Assembly (NCBI GenBank): GCA_021841005.1
Contig: JAKBVZ010000010.1
Coordinates: 70,302 to 106,251, forward strand
DNA: 35,950 nucleotides
From: Actinomycetes bacterium
GTDB lineage: Bacteria > Actinomycetota > Acidimicrobiia > Acidimicrobiales > JAMCPL01
Direction: 5' to 3'
The notes below the pieces were generated by a model. It worked only from the letters and a program-made list of their open reading frames with translations, had not been told where the DNA came from and ran no database searches. This document shows, in pieces, positions 1 to 7,972 of this stretch. Numbering within the stretch: the stretch's first letter is position 1; the number at the start of each line of letters is the position of its first letter. A program made the translations under genes and the position numbers.

Positions 1-68
1 TTGAGCCTCGCAGGGGTAATCCCAGGCAAGGATGCAAGCGCTCCGGCGGCCACTCTTGTTTCATCCAT
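1..68 (-). CDS. dprA: DprA N-terminus (DNA-processing protein), truncated by window edge
   Basis: Only the first 22 codons lie in the window. The translation starts MDETRVAAGALASLPG and continues ITPARL, which matches the N-terminal helix-hairpin-helix-like segment of DprA (L..LPGI.P.RL). DprA loads RecA on incoming single-stranded DNA during natural transformation. The ATG at 68 has a GGAG ribosome site about 7 nt upstream. It lies 18 nt downstream of the comM stop on the same strand, and comM-dprA adjacency is common in actinobacteria and many other bacteria. The assignment rests on a short stretch plus gene order, so it is probable rather than certain. Confidence 0.7.
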   Translation of the reverse strand, partial: MDETRVAAGALASLPGITPARL

Positions 69-86
69 CAGAAAGCTCCATCTCGC

Positions 87-1604
87 TCATCGTTCGTCTG
101 TCCGAACTATTGACCTCGCCGCCCTTAGCTGCAGTGCTTCGGCCACATGCTCCGCTCCGATCAGAGCACCATCCTGAGCCAGGTCGGCGATGGTAAGAGC
201 GACCCTTCGTATACGATCCATCCCTCTTGCTGACAGGACACCACTTCGAAGCCTCCGCTCTATAAGTGACAGTGCATCAGGAGACATGGGTGCCAGCTGA
301 TCAAGAGCCCAGGAAGGTATGACCGCGTTACAGGAGACTCCCCGCTCATGTGCACGATCCCGGGCAGCAGCCACACGTGAAGCGACCCTCTCCGTGGATT
401 CCCCAGGGACCATGCAGAGAAGATCGTCCACCTGAGGTTTGGCAAGGGATACGCTTAGATCGAACCGGTCGAGCAACGGGCCTGACAACCTTGCCAGGTA
501 ACGCTCCCGCATCCTCGGGGTACACCTGCAGCTTCCCGGAGTCATGCCCTCTCCGCATGGGCATGGGTTGGTGGCGGCCACTAGGAGAAACCTTGCGGGC
601 AGGACGGCCGACACGCGTACTCTGCTGATGCGAACAACCCCTTCTTCCAAGGGCTCACGCAGCGAATCGAGTACCGCCCTGTCGAACTCACCCAATTCAT
701 CCATGAAAAGCACCCCCCGGTGAGCCAGTGAAATCTCTCCAGGACGTAACCAGGTACTGCCCCCTCCCACGATTGATACTGCAGTAGCGCTGTGATGGGG
801 CGCTCGGAATGGTGGTCGGGATGGCAAGTATGCACCGTCCTGGGACAGTGCAGATGCAGAGCGTATACGAGCAACTGAGAGGGACTCGTCAAAGGTTAGC
901 GGCGGCAAGAGACCAGGCAGCCTCGTAGCAAGCATCGTCTTCCCCGAGCCGGGCGGCCCGATCAAAAGCAGGTGATGCCCGCCTGCTGCCGCCACCTCCA
1001 CCGCACGTCGTCCTACCGGTTGACCCCTCACATCGGCAAGATCAGGAAAGTCTTCATGCTCTTGACCAGGTGTGCTCGAGGAACCTGGCAACACCCAACC
1101 ACCCCCGCCGTTCAGCGCGTCAACCACCTGCCGGAGGGAAGTTGCACCGTATACTTCCTTGGCCGGAACCACCGACGCCTCATCCAGGCATACTGCAGGA
1201 ACCACCACCTTAGGGGTACCCACCACATCTACAAGTGGGATCACCCCGGGAAAATATCGTAGTGACCCGTCTAGACCGAGTTCCCCGAAGAAGGCGCATC
1301 CTGTTACGGCCTCTGGATCAATCTGCTCGCTTGCTATGAGCATGCCCATGGCAATAGGCAGGTCGAGGGCTGCACCGGCCTTCCTGACCGCAGATGGCGC
1401 GAGATTCACCGTGACCCGCTTGCTGGACCACTTGAATCCGCTGGTCAGCAATGCTGCTCGCACTCTATCGCGTGACTCCCGGACAGCAGCATCGGGCAAT
1501 CCTACAATGCTGAAGCCAGGCACGCCGTTGGAGGCATGCACCTCCACCGATACAGGACTTCCATCGACTCCGAGCAATATCGCCGAAGGTACATTAGCAA
1601 TCAT
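87..1604 (-). CDS. comM: ComM/YifB-family magnesium-chelatase-like AAA+ ATPase
   Basis: A 505-residue protein of usual family length. An N-terminal ChlI-like domain (FSIVGLPDAAVRESRDRV near residues 31-48) precedes an AAA+ core with Walker A GPPGSGKT at 216-223 and Walker B FMDELGEF. The NPCPCG...CRC cysteine cluster and a C-terminal Mg-chelatase helical domain follow. ComM is known as a hexameric helicase that promotes branch migration of transforming DNA. I chose the ATG at 1604 because AAGGAGG (minus strand, 1609-1615) sits just upstream and MIANVPSAILLGVDG is the typical family start. An in-frame extension to 1703 has no family-like sequence. The following dprA fragment suggests a transformation gene pair. 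No frameshift or missing motif is seen. Confidence 0.93.
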   Translation of the reverse strand: MIANVPSAILLGVDGSPVSVEVHASNGVPGFSIVGLPDAAVRESRDRVRAALLTSGFKWSSKRVTVNLAPSAVRKAGAALDLPIAMGMLIASEQIDPEAVTGCAFFGELGLDGSLRYFPGVIPLVDVVGTPKVVVPAVCLDEASVVPAKEVYGATSLRQVVDALNGGGGWVLPGSSSTPGQEHEDFPDLADVRGQPVGRRAVEVAAAGGHHLLLIGPPGSGKTMLATRLPGLLPPLTFDESLSVARIRSASALSQDGAYLPSRPPFRAPHHSATAVSIVGGGSTWLRPGEISLAHRGVLFMDELGEFDRAVLDSLREPLEEGVVRISRVRVSAVLPARFLLVAATNPCPCGEGMTPGSCRCTPRMRERYLARLSGPLLDRFDLSVSLAKPQVDDLLCMVPGESTERVASRVAAARDRAHERGVSCNAVIPSWALDQLAPMSPDALSLIERRLRSGVLSARGMDRIRRVALTIADLAQDGALIGAEHVAEALQLRAARSIVRTDER

Positions 1605-2114
1605 TATGCCTCCTTGTGGGTTGCACTTTTGTGTATTGCACGCTTTCACCTGCAAGACCCGCATCATGGCGGACTGCAAAGAGTTCAATGCCCTACGCAT
1701 CACGCGTACAACTTTCCATTCAAGGAGGGCTCATGCTACCGTCCTGCCGACACAGGCAACGTTGCCGATCTGCACAGATCAGCACCATGTCGTTGCAGAA
1801 ACAAACACTCCGGCCACCCGCGACGACCAGCCGGCGGAACGTGGAGCCACTCGACGCACGTTCCAGCACACACTGTACATAAGGGGTGTATCACTTACGT
1901 GGGACGCTCCACATGTGAACCTCCCCCCCGCCCTTGTGGACGGGGTAAACCTGGCCAATATCCGCTAAAACGTCCAGCAAATGAGAGAAGGCAAAGTTTC
2001 AGCAGCCAAGAATCCCTGACGACCAGAGACACTGGCCACCCAGAACGTTCTGATGGCCTGCAGGATATCGCACTAAGTATTTGCACCACGCTGCACTTGC
2101 ACCACGCTGCCGGC
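1605..2114. other. 510-bp gap between comM and the response regulator
   Basis: No convincing coding sequence on either strand. It should hold the comM promoter, but I see no clear -10/-35 pair. Near its right end, TTGCACCACGCTGC occurs twice (2081-2094 and 2097-2110) with a 16-bp period, just beyond the stop codon of the response regulator. No hairpin followed by a T-run is evident. Confidence 0.5.
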
Positions 2115-2930
2115 TTATCCGCTACCACGACCTTCCAGTACATCGAGTGCCCACAGCGCGAGCTTGGTGCGTGACTCAATGCCTGTCTTGCCAAGAATGT
2201 GGCTGATGTGGCTCTCTACAGTGCGTACGGACACATATATGCGTTCAGCTATGTCTTTGTTGGACAGCCCTTCCGATACCAGGCGCGCAATCTCCTTTTC
2301 CTTACCTGAGAGTATCGAACTTGCAGCGCTCGCGGCATCAGCGTCGTCAGCGCTCTTTCTCATTGCCGCCACGATCGACGGATCCAATACGAAAGCACCG
2401 GAACTCACCGTCCTGATGGCATTGATTATACGCTCCGTCGGCGCGTCCTTCAGCATATACCCCGCTGCTCCTGCCCTGAACGCAGACCTGGCAGTCTCAC
2501 CATCACCTATCAGGGTAATGACAAGCACCTTCGTGCATGGGAATTGGTCGGATATCCTGTAGATGAGGTCGATCCCGTTGCCCCCAGGCATCCGCATGGC
2601 GATGGTGACCACGTCATGTGGAACCGTGTCCATCAGGCTCAGGAGCTCTGCTGTATCACCAGTCTCTCCTGCTACGACAATATTGCCAGATACGGCAAAA
2701 GCGTCCCTCAACCCGCGCCGTACCACCGGATGCGGATCAGCTACGATCACCCTTATCTTTGCGTCGGATATTTTTGCGTCGGAGGTCTTCCCGTCACGGT
2801 GGCGTTCTATGTCACCCCGGGAGTGGCCTTCGCCACGGGATCCCCCGCCATCTGCGTCCCCGACCGTCGCGGTCCCATCTCCAGCCCCAGCCTCTCCAGC
2901 CCCAGCCTCAACCCTGTCACCGGTATTCAT
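2115..2930 (-). CDS. Orphan NarL/FixJ-type response regulator with a phosphorylation-dead receiver
   Basis: A 271-residue protein. Residues 1-58 are a low-complexity Gly/Asp/Ala tail with small internal repeats (SDAKISDAKI). Residues 59-175 form a receiver domain and about 205-257 a LuxR-type HTH (LSGKEKEIARLVSEGLSNKDIAE, then VRTVESHI). The conserved Thr139 (VLVITL) and Lys161 (YMLKDAP) are present. The phospho-acceptor Asp is replaced by Ala111 (DVVTIAMRMPGG; GCC where GAC is expected), and the second acidic residue of the Asp pair is Pro66 (VADPHP). No histidine kinase lies nearby. The ATG at 2930 follows a GGAGG site. I infer a DNA-binding regulator that works without aspartyl phosphorylation; its targets are unknown. 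Confidence 0.88.
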   Translation of the reverse strand: MNTGDRVEAGAGEAGAGDGTATVGDADGGGSRGEGHSRGDIERHRDGKTSDAKISDAKIRVIVADPHPVVRRGLRDAFAVSGNIVVAGETGDTAELLSLMDTVPHDVVTIAMRMPGGNGIDLIYRISDQFPCTKVLVITLIGDGETARSAFRAGAAGYMLKDAPTERIINAIRTVSSGAFVLDPSIVAAMRKSADDADAASAASSILSGKEKEIARLVSEGLSNKDIAERIYVSVRTVESHISHILGKTGIESRTKLALWALDVLEGRGSG

Positions 2931-3310
2931 GATGCCTCCAATCAAGTCCTTGCCGACTCTGCCACCCACGGGCTTGGCTGCCTGACAACCCAATAGGACC
3001 TCTCGTCCTACTCTTTTCCTATCTCCCAATGCATACTGGCCCGCAAGCCACAAAATACCTACATACCTACGGACATCCGTAGCAACTCCATAGCCGGCCG
3101 CACGTACGTATCACTACGCACCTGTGCTTACGTGCCTCAGTAATCTTACTTCATTGGGGGGGGATGCATGAGCGGAAAAATACCGTGAGCAGCAATAGCT
3201 ATGCCGGCCCACGAGGCACAGGCAACTCCTTCTTGTTCTTGGCCGCACGGCTGGGTTGGACTTAATGGATACGGCTATGTCGGCGCAGAAGCGCAGGCAG
3301 TTCCGGTCGC

Positions 3311-3853
3311 CTATCCAGCAACAAGCTCAGCTGGGCATATCGTCACAGGAAATGGCTCGCTTGCCTCGAAACGCTCGTTGCCGGTTGCCTTGGTAACCTC
3401 GGTATAGCCCTCACCGGAAAGGCTCAACACAGACAACGCCGGCTCCTCCGGATCCACGATCCAGTACCATGGACAGCCTGCTTCAGCATACAGTGCTCGC
3501 TTGCGTATCAGATCGGTACCGCGATTTGACGGAGATAATACCTCCACCACCAGCAACGGCGTACCCTCGACAGCATACGTACCTAGAGCCTCAGGAGTGA
3601 CCACCACTACGTCCGGTTCCGGCACCTGGCCGGGGGAAATACGCCAAGTCGGTGCGGGAAGGGCCTTGAGATTCGCAGGCTTTGCATCCTCGAACAGTCT
3701 AGTGAGGCGCGCGACAACCTCCTGATGGCGCCAAGAAGGGGCGGCATTCACGACAAGCGCCCCATCGAGCACCTCATAGCGGTATCCATCATCAGGCAAC
3801 TCTAACAGATCATCGAGATCGAACGGCTGGGTTGGATGCGAGATGAGGACCAC
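3311..3853 (-). CDS. Uma2-family (DUF820) putative restriction endonuclease-fold protein
   Basis: A 180-residue protein with the full Uma2 pattern: the DDGYRYEVLDGALVV opening, PEPDVVVV in the middle, LLVVEVLSPSNRGTDLIRK, and PWYWIVDPEEPAL near the end. Members have a PD-(D/E)XK-like nuclease fold, with the Asp of PDVVVV and the Glu of VVEVLSPS as likely metal ligands. Their cellular role is not established, and they occur in many copies in actinobacteria, cyanobacteria and Chloroflexota. The start is a GTG without a ribosome site, lying 8 nt after TATGAT. It stands alone, transcribed away from ctaB. A second intact member lies at 34967-35557 and a relic at 31665-31706. Confidence 0.85.
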   Translation of the reverse strand: MVLISHPTQPFDLDDLLELPDDGYRYEVLDGALVVNAAPSWRHQEVVARLTRLFEDAKPANLKALPAPTWRISPGQVPEPDVVVVTPEALGTYAVEGTPLLVVEVLSPSNRGTDLIRKRALYAEAGCPWYWIVDPEEPALSVLSLSGEGYTEVTKATGNERFEASEPFPVTICPAELVAG

Positions 3854-3861
3854 TGCACCTA

Positions 3862-3890
3862 ATCATACTCGATCTGTAACTCCGCGTCCA
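3862..3890 (-). promoter_or_regulatory. Predicted promoter of the first Uma2 gene
   Basis: On the minus strand TGGACG (3885-3890; 4/6 to TTGACA), a 17-bp spacer and TATGAT (3862-3867; 5/6 to TATAAT) precede the GTG at 3853 by 8 nt. Transcription would start at or just before the start codon. The remainder of 3891-4095 holds no gene I can support. Confidence 0.5.
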
Positions 3891-4095
3891 GAGATACAAT
3901 CAGCTCCGGCAGGTCGACGCCATGCAACATGCAACATGCTAATCTGCCTGCCCACTGATTACATATTACATACGCGTCTACAGGTTCATTGTCAGTGCGA
4001 CTACGTACGTAAGCGCGAAACCCACAGTCATGCTGCGGTGGAAACACCGAAATACGCTCCGAGCATACACCGATGCATTCCGGCACTGCACAACG

Positions 4096-4101
4096 TATAA
4101 T
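4096..4101 (+). promoter_or_regulatory. -10 box of ctaB, probably leaderless
   Basis: A perfect TATAAT ends 6 nt before an in-frame GTG at 4108, placing the expected transcription start on the start codon. No good -35 match is seen 16-18 bp upstream, and no ribosome site precedes the GTG. Confidence 0.55.
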
Positions 4102-4107
4102 TGCATC

Positions 4108-5103
4108 GTGGTTACCAGTAACGATCTGCGAGCAACCGACCTGCGACAGGTTGGACCATCAATCATGGAATTGCCGTCAGAGCCTCAGGAATTGCCTGTA
4201 GCACAGCCAATGCGAGCATCTTCTACTAATAATCGGAGTAAGGTGTCCGTCTACTGGCAGTACACCAAGCCGCGTATCTGGATGCTTTTCACCGTGGAAG
4301 GTTTTGCAGGTGCCATGCTTGCATGGAATCACACCGGACCATTCCCGTTGGTTCGCGCCATCGGCGTAGTAGCGATGGTGGCACTGGGGGCGATAGGCGC
4401 CGAAGCATTCACCAATGTAATAGACAGGGACATGGATGCCCGGATGGAGCGCACGAAATCACGCCCCCTGCCTGCCCATCTCATCAAGCCTGGTGAAGCG
4501 TTGCTCTTCGGGTCTGCCGCCATTACAGGAAGCCTGATCATGGCCGGGTTGCTCGGAGCGGTACCGTTTCTTTTCATAGCCATTGGCCTGCTGGACAACA
4601 TCATCATCTACTCGTTGCTGTCCAAACGCGCCACACCATGGAGCATCGTACTCGGCTCCATAAGCGGCGGCGTGCCGGTGTGGGCTGGCTATGCCGCAAT
4701 CAGGCTGCCAATATCTCCGGGAGCATGGCTGCTTGGTGCACTGGTAATGACCTGGATACCACTCCACATTTGGAGTATCGCATATGCTTATTCAGGCGAT
4801 TACGCAAAAGCCGGCGTTCCCATGGCGCCCGTCGTATGGTCACAACGGCAGTTCGGTCTGGCGCTCAGCACGGCAGCGGTGATTATGTTTGGCGTTGCAG
4901 TCATGGGAGACGCCTTCGTCTGGAGAGGTGGCACCGCCGAAATACTTGTTGCCGACCTGGCTGCCGCCACCATAGTCGGTGCCGCTATGAAATTTGCCCT
5001 GCGCCCCTCGGTCCATCGAGGAAAGCAGGTGTTCATGGTCTGCAACGTATACCTTCTGCTGCTGTTCATCGGGATAATCGCAATGGCGGGAATCCCGAAA
5101 TGA
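4108..5103 (+). CDS. ctaB: Protoheme IX farnesyltransferase (heme O synthase)
   Basis: An integral membrane UbiA-family prenyltransferase that attaches a farnesyl group to protoheme to make heme O, for heme-copper oxidases. The first Asp-rich motif is textbook: NVIDRDMDARMERTKSRPLP. The second conserved region appears as YSLLSKRATPWSIVLGSISG. About eight to nine hydrophobic segments are visible. With the GTG at 4108 the protein is 331 residues. A downstream ATG at 4165 and an upstream extension to 4030 are alternatives, but TATAAT at 4096-4101 would make an upstream start impossible from this promoter. It is followed at once by a possible 73-residue ORF and a 12-TM protein, suggesting a heme-enzyme unit. 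No oxidase subunits II or III are in the window. Confidence 0.9.
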   Translation: MVTSNDLRATDLRQVGPSIMELPSEPQELPVAQPMRASSTNNRSKVSVYWQYTKPRIWMLFTVEGFAGAMLAWNHTGPFPLVRAIGVVAMVALGAIGAEAFTNVIDRDMDARMERTKSRPLPAHLIKPGEALLFGSAAITGSLIMAGLLGAVPFLFIAIGLLDNIIIYSLLSKRATPWSIVLGSISGGVPVWAGYAAIRLPISPGAWLLGALVMTWIPLHIWSIAYAYSGDYAKAGVPMAPVVWSQRQFGLALSTAAVIMFGVAVMGDAFVWRGGTAEILVADLAAATIVGAAMKFALRPSVHRGKQVFMVCNVYLLLLFIGIIAMAGIPK

Positions 5104-5321
5104 GTGTACGGGTCGCATGCATCACGGATGTCATGGATATCGAATTACGAGCCTACGATCTTGACGGCCGGACAAGATTATCTGGACACCGGTACTGGCA
5201 AACAGCGTATATGGATCGTGCACATGCCGGTGATCCAGCCGCTAAGGGGTCGCGTGGCCTCCAAACAATAAGTCTGGCAGTAAGTTCCATACACAACGAA
5301 AACAAAGGAGATACCATATGA
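5100..5321 (+). CDS. Possible small protein translationally coupled to ctaB and the next gene
   Basis: A 73-codon frame begins with an ATG overlapping the ctaB stop (ATGA at 5100-5103) and ends with a TGA overlapping the ATG of the next gene (ATGA at 5318-5321). It fills the whole 214-bp space between two clearly related genes. The peptide starts MSVRVACITDVMDIELRAYD, contains GHRYWQTAYMDR and ends NENKGDTI. It has no predicted TM helix and no recognisable family. The ribosome site AAAGGAG of the following gene lies within its last codons. The overlaps are typical of coupled operon genes, but the composition is not decisive and it could be chance. Confidence 0.4.
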   Translation: MSVRVACITDVMDIELRAYDLDGRTRLSGHRYWQTAYMDRAHAGDPAAKGSRGLQTISLAVSSIHNENKGDTI

Positions 5322-6865
5322 CGACTACGGAAACCACCCCCACGGATAATCACCTTCCTGAAGTACAGGGTAATGGAGATGAGCACAGCAACGACCGCCT
5401 CTCGCCCACCACGCTCGACCGCTGGTCCTCTATTGTGATTAGGCTGCTCGTTGCATGGATCGTGATTGTCGCGGTACTGAGCTTTATCACCGTACCGTGG
5501 CTCAAGGCAGGCAATGATGGAGACCTCACCACACCAATGATCTGGTTCTACCACGCGATGATGCTACCAGTGGCACTACTGTTCCTGATCCTGTGCACGA
5601 GGATCTTCGTGGTACATCCCTGGGTAAAATTTATCGTTACCCACAGCGGCCCTATTGCAATACTGGAAGGATTCGGCTTTCTTGTCCTCGGCTACGGAAC
5701 CCTTCATAATGTGGCCTCATTGACGGCATTTGGATACTGGGTCATAATGCCGTGCACGCTGGAGCTGTTTGCAATCACTGCCGTGTTTGTCGCCGACTTG
5801 GCCTACTCCGCCTTCGTCCCTCCGAAAGATGTGGATGTCACTCCTCAAATGGCCGAAATCAGATGGGCACTGTTCTTCGCCGGCATCTCCGTGCTCACAT
5901 GGGTGGCGTTCGGGCTGTCTGCAGCCGCCAACCAAGTTGGGATCAGTTGGAACTTCTGGGCAGGCTGGCAAAAGGAATCGTACTCCGCCCTGATGGGCAA
6001 CATCATCACCGCCCACTCTCATGGAATGCTGCCTGCCTTCATGGCAGGGATCGTCATCCTTGCAGCCGAGACATTTGGCTACTCGAAGCTGGTAGGTACG
6101 CGCAAGCAGGTGGCCCGGCTGGGCGTTGGCATCATGCTCGGCGGGATAGCCCTTTTCTCCGGAATATACACTGTATCAGCACTCGGCACATTCACTATAC
6201 CTGCCTGGTTCCCGTTCGGACCTGGAGCTGTCAATGGGCTAGCCATGGATGACACCATGACAGGACTTGTTGGGATAGGTGCATTGATCCTCGCAGGTAC
6301 CATGCTCCCCGAGCTTCGAGGAAGTCTGTCCAGGCTGGGCTCCAGGATTCAACAACGTTACAATCCGGTGCGTGCGGCTGTGTACCTCACATATGTGACA
6401 GCCGCAGCCGCTATGTACTTCTACGGTTACTACATAGAGATGAACGAGTCGAAATTTGGATTCGCTTCACCCCCGGCAGCACGGTATGCGAATGACCAGA
6501 TCTTTACCCGGGGACATCTCTTGTTTGTCTTTGGGGCGCTTCCTGTGATGGCGGTATTACTGATAGCAGTAGAGATCTCGGGCAACATATCTGCATTGGG
6601 CATTACACTCAGAAAATGGATATCCGGTGCCATGGCTTCCGGCATGGTAATTACGCTGGTCGGTCTGGGTATCTGGGTCTTCTCTGCTCCGGGACATTCG
6701 AAAACTCTGGGTGCAGGCAACGCAGGTGAGATAATTTACGTAATCGGTCAGTGTCTCATGCTCATAGGAGCGATAGTCGAGGTCTTTGCACTACGTACTG
6801 GAGGTGAAGACGAAGCCGTAGCTGTATCTACTTCTACGGAAACGGAACTTGCCCATGCCGGATAG
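5318..6865 (+). CDS. 12-TM membrane protein, possible heme-binding (heme-copper-oxidase-like) protein
   Basis: 515 residues, with a soluble N-tail of about 35 residues and about twelve hydrophobic helices. Histidines inside or at the edge of helices stand out: H79 (WFYHAMMLP), H109 (VTHSGP), H130, the H233/H235 pair (TAHSHGMLP) and H400 (TRGHLLFVFGALPVM). An HxH in mid-helix with scattered helix histidines recalls the heme ligands of heme-copper oxidase subunit I or NnrS-type proteins. The full oxidase motif set (H-x3-Y, HH pair) is not seen. The start is supported by AAAGGAG 8 nt upstream. The position behind ctaB suggests heme O or a derivative as cofactor. I do not recognise the exact family; a non-heme transporter role remains possible. 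Confidence 0.6.
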   Translation: MTTTETTPTDNHLPEVQGNGDEHSNDRLSPTTLDRWSSIVIRLLVAWIVIVAVLSFITVPWLKAGNDGDLTTPMIWFYHAMMLPVALLFLILCTRIFVVHPWVKFIVTHSGPIAILEGFGFLVLGYGTLHNVASLTAFGYWVIMPCTLELFAITAVFVADLAYSAFVPPKDVDVTPQMAEIRWALFFAGISVLTWVAFGLSAAANQVGISWNFWAGWQKESYSALMGNIITAHSHGMLPAFMAGIVILAAETFGYSKLVGTRKQVARLGVGIMLGGIALFSGIYTVSALGTFTIPAWFPFGPGAVNGLAMDDTMTGLVGIGALILAGTMLPELRGSLSRLGSRIQQRYNPVRAAVYLTYVTAAAAMYFYGYYIEMNESKFGFASPPAARYANDQIFTRGHLLFVFGALPVMAVLLIAVEISGNISALGITLRKWISGAMASGMVITLVGLGIWVFSAPGHSKTLGAGNAGEIIYVIGQCLMLIGAIVEVFALRTGGEDEAVAVSTSTETELAHAG

Positions 6866-6898
6866 CCCAACGCTTTTATCAGTGACCGATCGTGATAG

Positions 6899-7726
6899 CT
6901 ATGCGTCTATGGATGGCGGGCAACTCGTTGGATAGATTGCATCGTAGAACTGATCCAGCAGGCTCCCATTGGCTGCTGCAAGTACAGCTCGGCGGACCGA
7001 ATGATCCATCGTAACCAGATCATGGCCGTCGGCATCACGGAGGCAGCCCCCCGCCTCCTCGCAGATGAGCATGGCGGCAATGTAATCCCATACGCCGAGA
7101 TGTGTCCGGCCCACGGATCCGTAGCAGTCCAGCACACCGTCCGCAACCAGACATATATCAAGCGCAGCTGCGCCCAACGCTCGGTACTGGGACCAGCCAA
7201 GGTACCTGGGCGGGTAACCTGACAGCCCCACTATTGCCTTGGGAAAGGCGTCACAGCTGGAAGTGTGAAGCCGGCAGTCCCCTTTCCATGCACCGTGGCC
7301 CCTGATGGCATGGTAGCTGTCACCGTTTGCAAGATTTGCAACTAGGGCGACACGGGGGCCCTGGCCATCGACTGCACAGAGGCTGGTGGCATACCAGGGG
7401 ATGCCATGGGCAAAGTTGGTGGATCCGTCAACGGGGTCTATTACCACCACCATCCCGGAAGCCGGCTCGTCCGAGGTATGCTTGCCTGCCGCCGTCCTGC
7501 CGCTCTCCTCGGACAGCGTATCCAGTTTTTCGTGATGCAGGACTTCCAGAGCCGCGGCATCAGCCACCAGATCTACACCGTACTGGCCCGGTCGATTCCC
7601 GCCGGCAGTTCGATCCTCGACTCTTTTCAGTACACTACGTATACTTTCGACCGTTTGCCTGAATACGCTCAGCAGCCACGCATCCACACCGTCCATGTCT
7701 TCCGTATCCTCACTGTCGCTGTCCAT
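6899..7726 (-). CDS. Inositol monophosphatase family phosphatase
   Basis: A Mg-dependent phosphatase of the IMPase/FBPase/CysQ fold, 275 residues. The first metal-site Glu lies in LSEESG, motif A is VVIDPVDGSTNFAHGIP (DPVDGS near residues 97-102), and motif B is GVWDYIAAMLICEEAGG. All catalytic acidic residues are present. The substrate could be inositol-1-phosphate, histidinol phosphate, fructose-1,6-bisphosphate or 3'-phosphoadenosine 5'-phosphate; sequence alone does not decide. The ATG at 7726 has AAGGTGG about 7 nt upstream. A 25-residue in-frame extension upstream lacks family character. It is convergent with the preceding membrane-protein gene (33-bp gap). Confidence 0.85.
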   Translation of the reverse strand: MDSDSEDTEDMDGVDAWLLSVFRQTVESIRSVLKRVEDRTAGGNRPGQYGVDLVADAAALEVLHHEKLDTLSEESGRTAAGKHTSDEPASGMVVVIDPVDGSTNFAHGIPWYATSLCAVDGQGPRVALVANLANGDSYHAIRGHGAWKGDCRLHTSSCDAFPKAIVGLSGYPPRYLGWSQYRALGAAALDICLVADGVLDCYGSVGRTHLGVWDYIAAMLICEEAGGCLRDADGHDLVTMDHSVRRAVLAAANGSLLDQFYDAIYPTSCPPSIDA

Positions 7727-7751
7727 GTAAACCACCTTAGTCTCACATCCT

Positions 7752-7770
7752 CCCACGGCTAAAGCCGGGG
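7752..7770. other. Short GC hairpin upstream of the IMPase gene
   Basis: CGGC-TAAA-GCCG (7756-7767) forms a tight hairpin with imperfect outer pairs (CC/GG). The CCCACGGCTAAAGCCGGGG type of string also occurs at ends of IS200/IS605-type elements, but no tnpA or tnpB lies nearby. It could be an old element end or part of the 5' leader of the phosphatase gene. Confidence 0.25.
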
Positions 7771-7972
7771 ACTTGCGGGGGCGGTTTGGCCATGGCATCA
7801 TTACCCCGCAACAGCCAGGTTACATACTTGCCGTTCCTCCCCCTGTCCGGCAAGCAGCACGGCATGGTACAGGCAGAACAATGAATGCTTGTGCTTGCCC
7901 AGTTCACCAATATGCCGAGTTCCACCAAGCTGTGGCATCTGCAGCCCTAAAAAATGTTAGGCTATAAACATT

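Noticed and set aside
1072-1968. 298-codon plus-strand frame over the comM 5' half
   Set aside because: It is antisense to an unambiguous comM coding sequence, with Thr/Pro/Ser-rich composition and no motif.
3859-4086. 75-codon minus-strand frame directly upstream of the first Uma2 gene
   Set aside because: No recognisable family, and the predicted Uma2 promoter (3862-3890) lies inside its end.
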